Source: CAYTLQ01 sp964438715
GTDB taxonomy: Bacteria; Bacteroidota; Ignavibacteria; Ignavibacteriales; Ignavibacteriaceae
Assembly: GCA_964438715.1 (NCBI GenBank)
Contig: CAYTLQ010000331.1
Span: 1 to 7,117, forward strand
Length of the DNA: 7,117 nt
Direction of reading: 5' to 3'
The notes under the pieces are model-generated. The model had not been told where the DNA came from, ran no database searches, and saw only the letters and a list, made by a program, of their open reading frames with translations. Below, piece after piece: positions 1 through 6,095 of the stretch (the stretch's first letter is position 1; each line of letters begins with the position of its first letter). The position numbers and the translations under genes were made by a program.

Positions 1-32
1 ACCCGCTTGTCAATTGATTTAACAAAATTTTT

Positions 33-257
33 TTAGGAGGGGTCGCGTCCTGTAAGAATAATTAAAATTCCGTCAAAATGGTATTTTTCAGCAAGTGCAA
101 CTAATGCAGCAGCAAAGCCTTCAGAAGTAAACCAGATATCAATTGGATCAATTCCGGAATGGGGAAAATAGTGCCCGATTGATAATTGGCACATTACGGG
201 CACACGGTCGGCAAATCCGAGCCTCATAGCTGCGGCTATACGATCTCGTCCGTTCAA
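33..257 (-). CDS. N-terminal fragment of a uroporphyrinogen-decarboxylase-family protein, probably a broken gene
   Basis: The 74 visible residues begin MNGRDRIAAAMR and contain DRVPVMCQLSIGHY, WFTSEGF and FDGILI, the N-terminal pattern of URO-D-superfamily proteins (haem-pathway decarboxylases and related corrinoid methyltransferases). Family members are usually about 330-350 residues, so only the first fifth is here. The frame stops at TAA (33-35) just after a GRDP motif, yet the same frame continues beyond it (KNFVKSIDKR) without another stop to the window edge, which points to a nonsense change or assembly error rather than a natural end. A run of seven T (28-34) sits at the break. The start is TTG at 257, preceded directly by an in-frame TAA; it is preferred over the ATG at 227 because MNGR-x-R-I is the usual family beginning. 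No clear ribosome site is seen. The substrate cannot be assigned, and the fragment lacks most of the barrel. It could be a decayed paralogue. Confidence 0.68.
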   Translation of the reverse strand: MNGRDRIAAAMRLGFADRVPVMCQLSIGHYFPHSGIDPIDIWFTSEGFAAALVALAEKYHFDGILIILTGRDPS

Positions 258-373
258 TTATGGTCCACTGTTTCTTCTGAAATATACTACAACACAATAT
301 ATGTAATATTTGGAATTTTACATACAAAACGATACATGCCGCTTTTAATTAAACACAGAACAGAATACGCTGT

Positions 374-913
374 TTATTTTTCAGATTTTTTAAAGTTTAA
401 TGAAACAGAATTTATACAATATCGTAAACCGGTTGGTTTGGGACCATCATTAAAAACATGTCCAAGATGAGCACCGCAACGCGAACAGGTAACTTCAGTC
501 CTGATCATTCCATAACTTGTATCCATACTCTCTTCAATATTTGATTCGTTGAGAGGTGTGTAGTAACTTGGCCATCCGCAACCGGAATCAAATTTATGTT
601 CTGAGGAAAATAATTCAGCGCCACATCCTGCACACACAAAAATACCCTCTTCCTTAAAATCATTATACTTTCCTGAAAACGGACGCTCTGTGCCTTTCTT
701 TCTCATAACATAATATTGTTCATCGGTGAGCAATTGCCGCCATTCTTCATCGGTTTTCATTATCTTGTCGTTATTCATAAGTGTATCCTTTTGGTTTAAA
801 GTAGTTGAATCTTGATTGCCGGTACTGATTACGGAAGAAGTTTTATTAGAGCCATCGGAAGACCTGCAACCGTTAATAAAAAGAAAAATAATCAACGCAA
901 TTTGTGCTCTCAT
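374..913 (-). CDS. msrB: Peptide-methionine (R)-S-oxide reductase MsrB, lipoprotein-anchored
   Basis: Reduces the R-epimer of methionine sulfoxide in oxidised proteins. The 179-residue product starts with a lipoprotein signal ending in INGC (lipid-modified Cys16), followed by a Ser/Thr/Asn/Asp-rich linker to about residue 50, then a full MsrB domain. Visible are the zinc-binding pairs CAGC (Cys94, Cys97) and CSRC (Cys143, Cys146), the GCGWPS motif whose Cys112 matches the resolving position known in Neisseria PilB, the HLGHVF segment with His149 and His152, and the catalytic Cys166 in RYCINS. The start is placed at ATG 913 because AGGAG lies seven bases upstream; the in-frame ATG at 928 has no ribosome site and its first codons contain that AGGAG. 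The signal implies membrane anchoring facing the periplasm or outside, so it would repair exported proteins, which suits the envelope genes upstream. No MsrA domain is fused or adjacent. Its electron donor is not visible here. Confidence 0.96.
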   Translation of the reverse strand: MRAQIALIIFLFINGCRSSDGSNKTSSVISTGNQDSTTLNQKDTLMNNDKIMKTDEEWRQLLTDEQYYVMRKKGTERPFSGKYNDFKEEGIFVCAGCGAELFSSEHKFDSGCGWPSYYTPLNESNIEESMDTSYGMIRTEVTCSRCGAHLGHVFNDGPKPTGLRYCINSVSLNFKKSEK

Positions 914-920
914 TGAGATG

Positions 921-925
921 CTCCT
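921..925 (-). promoter_or_regulatory. Ribosome binding site that fixes the msrB start
   Basis: AGGAG on the minus strand, seven bases before the ATG at 911-913. It lies inside the codons that would follow the upstream ATG at 928, so it argues for the shorter, 179-residue MsrB. It is the best Shine-Dalgarno match in the window. Confidence 0.75.
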
Positions 926-992
926 CATTAATGAAGTAAGCCAGACAAACTTTAAACAAAATTTATTGCAGGAAAGTTTAATTACGGAAAAA

Positions 993-1343
993 TTAAACTA
1001 ATATTCTTTGAAGATCTTCGGCTTTAAGTGGTTTCGTAATAAATCCCTTCATACCTGTTGAGATACATCGAGCTTGTTCGTCGGACTCAGAATTACCGGT
1101 CAGCGCAATAATAACCGGTTTGGGGGTGATTTGCGGTGAATTGAGGATATGCTGAGCGGCATCGAACCCATCCATTTCCGGCATATATAAATCCATTAGT
1201 ATATAATCATATCGCCCGGCGGTTGCGTATTGAACAGCAAGTTTACCATTTTCGACAATGTCAAAATCAATCCCAAGTTTTTTTAGTAAAAATGAAATCA
1301 ACTTTTGGTTTACCTCATTATCCTCAGCCACGAGTATCTTCAT
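993..1343 (-). CDS. Stand-alone response-regulator receiver (CheY-like) domain protein
   Basis: A 116-residue protein that is a single receiver domain and nothing else. The acidic pocket (Glu7, Asp8), phospho-acceptor Asp51 (in LMDLYMPEMDGF), switch Thr82 and Lys104 (in FITKP) are all present, so it should be phosphorylatable. The AEDNEVNQ start and the ALTGN and GMKGFITKPL segments resemble receivers attached to hybrid histidine kinases more than DNA-binding regulators; this is a recollection of family style, not an alignment. With no output domain, it would act by protein contact or as a phosphorelay intermediate. No histidine kinase lies in the window. The ATG at 1343 is supported by GGGAGA about nine bases upstream. 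The gene begins 18 bases after the stop of the PEGA-domain gene, so cotranscription is likely. The domain reaches a normal end (residue 116 falls in the last helix) and does not look like a torn piece of a kinase. Confidence 0.94.
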   Translation of the reverse strand: MKILVAEDNEVNQKLISFLLKKLGIDFDIVENGKLAVQYATAGRYDYILMDLYMPEMDGFDAAQHILNSPQITPKPVIIALTGNSESDEQARCISTGMKGFITKPLKAEDLQRILV

Positions 1344-1352
1344 ATCGTAAAA

Positions 1353-1358
1353 TCTCCC
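1353..1358 (-). promoter_or_regulatory. Ribosome binding site of the receiver-domain gene
   Basis: GGGAGA on the minus strand, nine bases before ATG 1343, lying wholly in the 18-base gap after the preceding stop. The same GGGAGAT-N9-ATG arrangement precedes the PEGA-domain gene. It supports the annotated start. Confidence 0.5.
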
Positions 1359-1361
1359 GGT

Positions 1362-2075
1362 TTAATTTTCTTCTAAAAAATAATACATCAACACCCCGAA
1401 ATTTACCTGAAATAAGCCAAACGAAATACCGCTAATAAGGTCGTATTTGTGGGTAGCATCGAGAAATGATTTATCCCCTCCGGACTTATATCTATCGAAT
1501 TCGTTATCAGCTTTTAACTTAAAGTATGCCGCGGTACCTCCGAAAAGAATTATTCCACCAACGAGATATTTCAATAGAGGAGATTTTGTTATTTCTGTTC
1601 TCATTTCGGAATTCAACGGTTGAAGGTAAATAAGAGAATTCAGTTTCAACGAGTCTGTGCGAATCACTGAATCACGAAAACCCCGCAGTCGTAAAGTAAG
1701 TGTGACATCCTCAGAAATTTCAATCGGAGTATAACCATAGTGAGTAGTACCGGAAAATACCTCTGCGCTATGGGGAATTGTAGAAACTCTTTTACGGAGC
1801 GGAAAAGAAAATGTTTTTTCGATGATATTGTTATTCCCGGTGAGAATTACGGTATCGATAATAATACCCCTGTTCCAATTTATTGAATTTTCTTCAACAC
1901 GAATTCTATATGTTCCTGACGGCAATACTGTATCAACACTGCCAAAACCGTAAAGGGTATCATTTAAATAAATTTTTGATTGAGTATCGGATGTTCGTAG
2001 AGAGAGCCTTGTTCCCTGAGCAAAGCATAATGAAAAAGTGAAACACCAAAATATTAAGATCTTACCTGCTCTCAT
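1362..2075 (-). CDS. Exported PEGA-domain protein with two C-terminal membrane segments
   Basis: No specific function is recognised. The 237-residue product has an N-terminal signal peptide (MRAGKILIFWCFTFSLCFA, likely cleaved before QG). Two beta-rich segments, residues 23-61 (SKIYLNDTLYG followed by LPSGTYRIRVEE) and about 96-135 (GYTPIEI then TLTLRLRGF), resemble PEGA domains, which in other proteins form small surface or scaffold modules. Two hydrophobic stretches follow, about 168-188 (YLVGGIILFGGTAAYFKL) and 213-234 (near ISFGLFQVNFGVLMYYF), separated by a charged loop with paired aromatics (FDRYK, HKYDLISG), an arrangement I associate with Bacteroidota/Ignavibacteriota PEGA-type membrane proteins. 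ATG 2075 is preferred: GGGGAG lies ten bases upstream, whereas the longer in-frame GTG at 2093 would use that very sequence as codons. It overlaps the lipoprotein gene by 14 bases, so coupled translation and a shared envelope role are likely. Confidence 0.78.
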   Translation of the reverse strand: MRAGKILIFWCFTFSLCFAQGTRLSLRTSDTQSKIYLNDTLYGFGSVDTVLPSGTYRIRVEENSINWNRGIIIDTVILTGNNNIIEKTFSFPLRKRVSTIPHSAEVFSGTTHYGYTPIEISEDVTLTLRLRGFRDSVIRTDSLKLNSLIYLQPLNSEMRTEITKSPLLKYLVGGIILFGGTAAYFKLKADNEFDRYKSGGDKSFLDATHKYDLISGISFGLFQVNFGVLMYYFLEEN

Positions 2076-3204
2076 ATAAAAGTATCTCCCCACGGTCTAT
2101 ACCAAGAATGATTTTATTTCGATAAAACACCGGAGTAAGTTTCATTCGTGATTCGAAAGTTAGTAAACCCGTTTCTTTACCGTTGGTTTTATTCAAAATA
2201 TGAAGTTTACCGGATAGATTCGGGGCAAGAATTCTGTTGTTCGTTACTAATGGTGAGCTGAGAAAAGCACCTTGCGAATTAATAAACCAGCGAACACTAC
2301 CACTGCACGAATTGACAGCGTAAAACTCGCCGGACACAGTTCCAAAATATACGGAAGAATCATCAGTTGCGGGAATCATCAACACAGAGCCCGAAGTCTT
2401 GAGTTTCCATAATACATCCAGCGACTGTGAATGAAGACAATATACACTGCTGTCCGAAGTTCCTATAAATATTCTGTCATTTCGGGAGGATAGAGAATTA
2501 AGCGGGCACATAGTAATTTTTTTGTTATTAATGATTTGTCCGCTAAAATTCACAACGACAAACTCGCCATTTTGTAAACCAATCATGATGTTTGTGCCGC
2601 TTACGGTGGGGGAGGATGATACAGTGGCTCCAAGATCGGTTGCATATATCTGCTTACCATTAAAGTCGTACTTACAAAGCGTTCCTTCTTCAGTAACGAC
2701 AACCACTCCATCATCAAAAAGTAAGAGTTCCTTATAAATTTTACCCTTAATAGTAACGGAAGTTATTTCTTTACTCAACGATAAATCATAATAAATAAGT
2801 TGTGATTTGTTCTCCTGTCGAAGTACGAGTGGAATTATCAAACGGAATTTGCTTATTACCGGTGTCGCATGTATAGCTCCCTTATACTTTAAGTACCCCG
2901 CCGATTTGTCCGATGTAATATTATATGCATATACTCTTCCTGAAAGATCAGAGGCAATAATTATATTATTTGTAGCGAGAACAGAATTCATTCCTGATGC
3001 ACCATAGAGACTGAATGAACCTGTTTGTATAAGTGAATCGCTGATGTGGACATTTGCAAAAAAAGTACGCTCGGGAAAACGCCCAAACATAAAAATATCA
3101 TCGGGCGCGGGTTTCATTTCCACATTAATTATTGCGGGAGCACAACCTGTAACTACGAAGATGAAAAAAAGGTGGAATACCGGAAAAAGACAAATTCTTT
3201 TCAT
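2062..3204 (-). CDS. PQQ-type beta-propeller lipoprotein, BamB-like
   Basis: The 380-residue product has a lipoprotein signal ending in VVTGC (lipid Cys21). The remainder is a repeated beta-propeller: recurring units of the form N-x-I-hhh-x-x-x-x-G-x-hhhhN or D, for example IIIASDLSGRVYAYN, MIGLQNGEFVVVNF, IFIGTSDSSVYCLH, VYFGTVSGEFYAVN, ILAPNLSGKLHILN and IILGIDRGEILLYE, which I read as about seven blades of the PQQ/BamB kind. No PQQ-binding or catalytic residues stand out, so an enzyme such as a quinoprotein dehydrogenase is unlikely; scaffolding in the envelope is more plausible. The start is the ATG at 3204, sharing one base with the fusion-gene stop (TGATG), with a weak GGGA six bases upstream; the in-frame TTG at 3216 is rejected. 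By analogy BamB attaches to BamA, and here the preceding gene encodes a BamA-type barrel. That partnership is inference from adjacency and fold. Confidence 0.85.
   Translation of the reverse strand: MKRICLFPVFHLFFIFVVTGCAPAIINVEMKPAPDDIFMFGRFPERTFFANVHISDSLIQTGSFSLYGASGMNSVLATNNIIIASDLSGRVYAYNITSDKSAGYLKYKGAIHATPVISKFRLIIPLVLRQENKSQLIYYDLSLSKEITSVTIKGKIYKELLLFDDGVVVVTEEGTLCKYDFNGKQIYATDLGATVSSSPTVSGTNIMIGLQNGEFVVVNFSGQIINNKKITMCPLNSLSSRNDRIFIGTSDSSVYCLHSQSLDVLWKLKTSGSVLMIPATDDSSVYFGTVSGEFYAVNSCSGSVRWFINSQGAFLSSPLVTNNRILAPNLSGKLHILNKTNGKETGLLTFESRMKLTPVFYRNKIILGIDRGEILLYESR
2085..2091 (-). promoter_or_regulatory. Ribosome binding site that fixes the PEGA-gene start
   Basis: GGGGAGA on the minus strand, nine bases before ATG 2075 and inside the 3' end of the lipoprotein gene. 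It makes the GTG at 2093 unlikely as start, since that codon immediately abuts it. Confidence 0.55.
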
Positions 3205-6011
3205 CAGAAATCCCAACCGAAAAAGAACTGATAAAACATTCCCGGCTGAAAATCACGGAAATTATTTTCAATCTTCTTTCCCATGTCGTAACGGAGAACG
3301 AGAAAATTCAGAAAATTCATCCGGAACCCGAAGCCGACACTGCCGTATGTATTACGATAAATTTTATCCCAGGCAGCGCCAATATCAAAAAATGTTGCAG
3401 CCCGTATTCCTGCAAAACCTATATCAAGAACAGGTGTTTGAAGAATAAGACGGTCAATAAGAGGTACGCGCACCTCCAGAGAAGAAATCCACATTTTTTC
3501 GCCGCGTATCGACCAGCGGGGCCAGCCCCGAATATCCCAGCTCCCTCCCATAAAATACCTTCGGGCTTCTTTTCCGTCATTATAGTAGAATGAAGCGCGA
3601 AATGCAACAGTACTTCGGAGTGAAAGCCGTGTGTATGAACGATAATCGGCAATTATGGAGTAATAATTGACATTACTGTATTTTACATCGCTTGTATAAC
3701 TTAACTGAAGACGAAAGCGTGTGCCATCTAACGGTCCGGTATATGTCCAGAGAGAGTTATCATGTACATAGGCAATACTGTTACTCCAGAGAAGAGCTTT
3801 CCGTTCGATTACCCCTGTAATCACCTGTTTATCGGAATTAGCAATTGAAAGGTCAGCTTCAAAACGGGTAAACGACGATAAAGGATAAGTAAGCAGAAAG
3901 TACCCGCCAAAACTCCGTTCAAAGTAAAATTCGTCCGAATCTCGTATATCATATCGCCTGCCGCTGAAATGGAATAAACCGTAACCATAATTTGTCCGGC
4001 TACCCATATAAAACCGCGTCAGGGCAAGATTAAAACTTTTGAGGAGGTCACTTTGTACTTGTGCAGTGTTCGAGATAAGAAAATAGTAATTATCATCGCC
4101 GAAAAGATCGCTTAATGAAAGTACAGCCCCACCCCTGGTACCAAATACCGGATCGGTACTTACCTGACTTTGTGCATAGTCCAAAGTATATTCGTTTTCA
4201 TACTTCACTTCTCCAAATTCGGAAGGTGCTTCAATTTTTCCGGCGAGCCAACGAGATGCGGGAAATTCGGTATCCTGATTAACGATAAATGACTCATCCT
4301 TATCAAGTTCGGTAATAAATATCCGGAAAGAAAAGTTCTGAAATCCGGAGAAAAGAATTCTTCTGCCTGAAATTGTTGATGGTGTAAACACGCTTCCGAT
4401 AAAATTTGAAACTCTGTTTATTGTATGTGCGGGTTTGCCCGGAGTGAAAGGTATTGAATAAACATTTTGAAGAGAATCGTACTCCGAAATAAAATACAGT
4501 GTTGAGAAATCATCGTTAAAAAATGGTGAGGTACAGTTATTATTCAGATTTGTAATGTATTGAATGGACTCTCCGGATCGGTCGATTGAAAAAAGATTAT
4601 AGACCGTGGAATTTTTACCCGCAGTTCTGTCGGAGGCAAAAATAATTTTCGTTCCGTCTTTATAGAAAACAGGGTCAGTATCGTCATAGTAGTCGTTAGT
4701 CAATCTATGAAGATGTAATTTATCGGTATCGAGTACAAATAGATCACTTACACCCTTGATGTCAATTGCTCTAAAGACAAGTTCATCACCCTGAGGCGAG
4801 AATGAAGGGGAAGTAATACTGAGTAAATTCTCATTCCGGTATGTCTTTAAAACCTGTCCGGATTTTACAGAAATAAAATGTATAACATCTGTTGCCCCTG
4901 ATTTACTGATAAAAGCGAGTATATCTTTTCGTGAGAGCGCCAGAGAATGTTGTAATGTATGAACTGCCTCAATTTCTACTGAAGTTTCACCGCGCAAAAC
5001 CAGTTTAGGTTCGGAAAATTTTTCATCTTCACTTAACCTCGTACTTTTGTAGAGTGAGGAATATCCATCCAGATTTGCAATGAAGTACACGGTTTCACCC
5101 GTATCATCTTTATAATACACAGGACTGAATGAAAACCCTGATTCTGTTACCGGCTCTGCATTTGCACCTAAAGATGAATAGGAACTGTAAAGTGGGTAAT
5201 ATTTTTTTCTGAGATATTGCAGCCATTCCTCATCAATATTTTTAATTTCCTTAGCCAATACATATTCAATCACATCATCGAATGTATCATACACCCAAAA
5301 ATTATCAATCATCTGGAAAACTTTTTCAGGACCATAAACTTCTTCGATGTATTCAAGAAATGCCTGACCTTGTTTGTACATAAGAAAGGAGCCGTTCACC
5401 GTATAAATGTTGGTTATTCCGGTAAAATAACCGTTAAGAACAGCATCGCGCAATAACATATCTGCCTGAGCATCCCAGTCGGTAGAGAGGTGTTCAGCAA
5501 TTCCTTCAATAAACCATAAAGGTGGAAGTCGGTCTGCCGGTAAGCGATGGTCGGCTAACTGTCGCAGTATTTTTGTCGTTGTAAAAACATGAACAAGTTC
5601 ATGCCGTATAACATGCCGGAACTTATCAAGAGAGCCCATAGATGGGATAACGACTCTCCCTTTCATAAATTCAAAAAATCCGCCAACCCCTTCAGGAATA
5701 AAGCCCGGTGTAGTATTGGTTTGCTGAAAATGAAGATGCGTGTTATAAAAAATGAGCGTAATACGATGAAGAATGATATGTCCAAATTTTTGTTTGTATT
5801 CCCTGTAGGCCTCTTCCGCATATTTTGCACCTATGGAGGCAATTTCATACATATCCCCGTAATAATAAATATTGAAATGCCTGGTTTGCAGAATTTTCCA
5901 ATCGAACTTTTGATACTGAACTTTATTTCTTCCGAAAAATACAAATTGTGCGTTGGCTGTATTAATTAACAGCAAAACGGGTAATAGTATTTTTAGAAAG
6001 CGGAATATCAT
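3204..6011 (-). CDS. Outer-membrane fusion: peptidase-MA-like metallopeptidase, TolB/PD40-like propeller and BamA-type barrel
   Basis: A 935-residue protein. Order: signal peptide (1-21, cleaved after INTANA); metallopeptidase domain, about 40-270, with zinc-binding HELVH (137-141) and WFIEGIAEH, whose Glu169 is the likely third ligand of this gluzincin; a TolB/PD40-like propeller, about 290-590, with blades such as PSFSPQGDELVF (402-413), DPVFYKDGTKIIFASD (446-461) and SPFFNDDFSTLYF (495-507); and a C-terminal barrel, about 600-935, of the Omp85/bacterial surface antigen type. The barrel carries the loop-6 signature IRGW (827-830) after MGGSWD, the SLEVRVPL strand, FFDIGAAW, and a terminal Phe. 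No POTRA domains are seen; the peptidase and propeller occupy their place and should face the periplasm. This multidomain architecture is known from annotation of Bacteroidota-related genomes, but I know of no functional study. No strong ribosome site precedes ATG 6011. Role inferred: cleaving or inserting outer-membrane proteins, or recognising another periplasmic substrate. Confidence 0.92.
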   Translation of the reverse strand: MIFRFLKILLPVLLLINTANAQFVFFGRNKVQYQKFDWKILQTRHFNIYYYGDMYEIASIGAKYAEEAYREYKQKFGHIILHRITLIFYNTHLHFQQTNTTPGFIPEGVGGFFEFMKGRVVIPSMGSLDKFRHVIRHELVHVFTTTKILRQLADHRLPADRLPPLWFIEGIAEHLSTDWDAQADMLLRDAVLNGYFTGITNIYTVNGSFLMYKQGQAFLEYIEEVYGPEKVFQMIDNFWVYDTFDDVIEYVLAKEIKNIDEEWLQYLRKKYYPLYSSYSSLGANAEPVTESGFSFSPVYYKDDTGETVYFIANLDGYSSLYKSTRLSEDEKFSEPKLVLRGETSVEIEAVHTLQHSLALSRKDILAFISKSGATDVIHFISVKSGQVLKTYRNENLLSITSPSFSPQGDELVFRAIDIKGVSDLFVLDTDKLHLHRLTNDYYDDTDPVFYKDGTKIIFASDRTAGKNSTVYNLFSIDRSGESIQYITNLNNNCTSPFFNDDFSTLYFISEYDSLQNVYSIPFTPGKPAHTINRVSNFIGSVFTPSTISGRRILFSGFQNFSFRIFITELDKDESFIVNQDTEFPASRWLAGKIEAPSEFGEVKYENEYTLDYAQSQVSTDPVFGTRGGAVLSLSDLFGDDNYYFLISNTAQVQSDLLKSFNLALTRFYMGSRTNYGYGLFHFSGRRYDIRDSDEFYFERSFGGYFLLTYPLSSFTRFEADLSIANSDKQVITGVIERKALLWSNSIAYVHDNSLWTYTGPLDGTRFRLQLSYTSDVKYSNVNYYSIIADYRSYTRLSLRSTVAFRASFYYNDGKEARRYFMGGSWDIRGWPRWSIRGEKMWISSLEVRVPLIDRLILQTPVLDIGFAGIRAATFFDIGAAWDKIYRNTYGSVGFGFRMNFLNFLVLRYDMGKKIENNFRDFQPGMFYQFFFGWDF

Positions 6012-6026
6012 TTCTTTTATTTGTTC

Positions 6027-6073
6027 AATTTTTCCGATTAAAATACCAAAGTTTCAAATCATCCGGAAAAATT
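6027..6073. repeat. Perfect 10-bp inverted repeat in the gap before the fusion gene
   Basis: The arms aatttttccg (6027-6036) and cggaaaaatt (6064-6073) are exact reverse complements with a 27-base spacer, inside the 84-base gap between the PPIase-like gene and the fusion gene. No T-run follows it on the minus strand, so a rho-independent terminator is unlikely; an operator or a weak mRNA hairpin near the ribosome site is possible. The arms are AT-rich, so chance is not excluded. Confidence 0.4.
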
Positions 6074-6095
6074 CAAGACAAATAACTCACCGCAA

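Noticed and set aside
258..373. Promoter or small RNA in the 116-base gap before the URO-D fragment
   Set aside because: The gap is AT-rich with a TATATTTC element, but no properly spaced upstream element or stable structure was seen.
359..374. Small hairpin (5-bp stem, 6-base loop) at the msrB stop codon, considered as a terminator
   Set aside because: The stem is too short, not GC-rich and lacks a clean following T-run on the minus strand.
947..979. 7-bp inverted repeat (aaacttt / aaagttt) before msrB
   Set aside because: Short and almost wholly A/T, easily expected by chance in this composition.
914..992. Promoter for msrB in the 79-base gap
   Set aside because: Several TTTG- and TA-rich stretches exist, but none matched a sigma-70 or Bacteroidota consensus with good spacing.
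3044..3448. Plus-strand open frames (also 186-470, 816-1001, 5217-5456, 5589-5969, 5953-6144)
   Set aside because: They lie antisense to strongly recognised minus-strand genes, encode no recognisable domains and have no ribosome sites worth noting.
3419..3652. Minus-strand 77-codon open frame
   Set aside because: It lies wholly inside the barrel-coding part of the fusion gene in another frame, and its product has no recognisable features.
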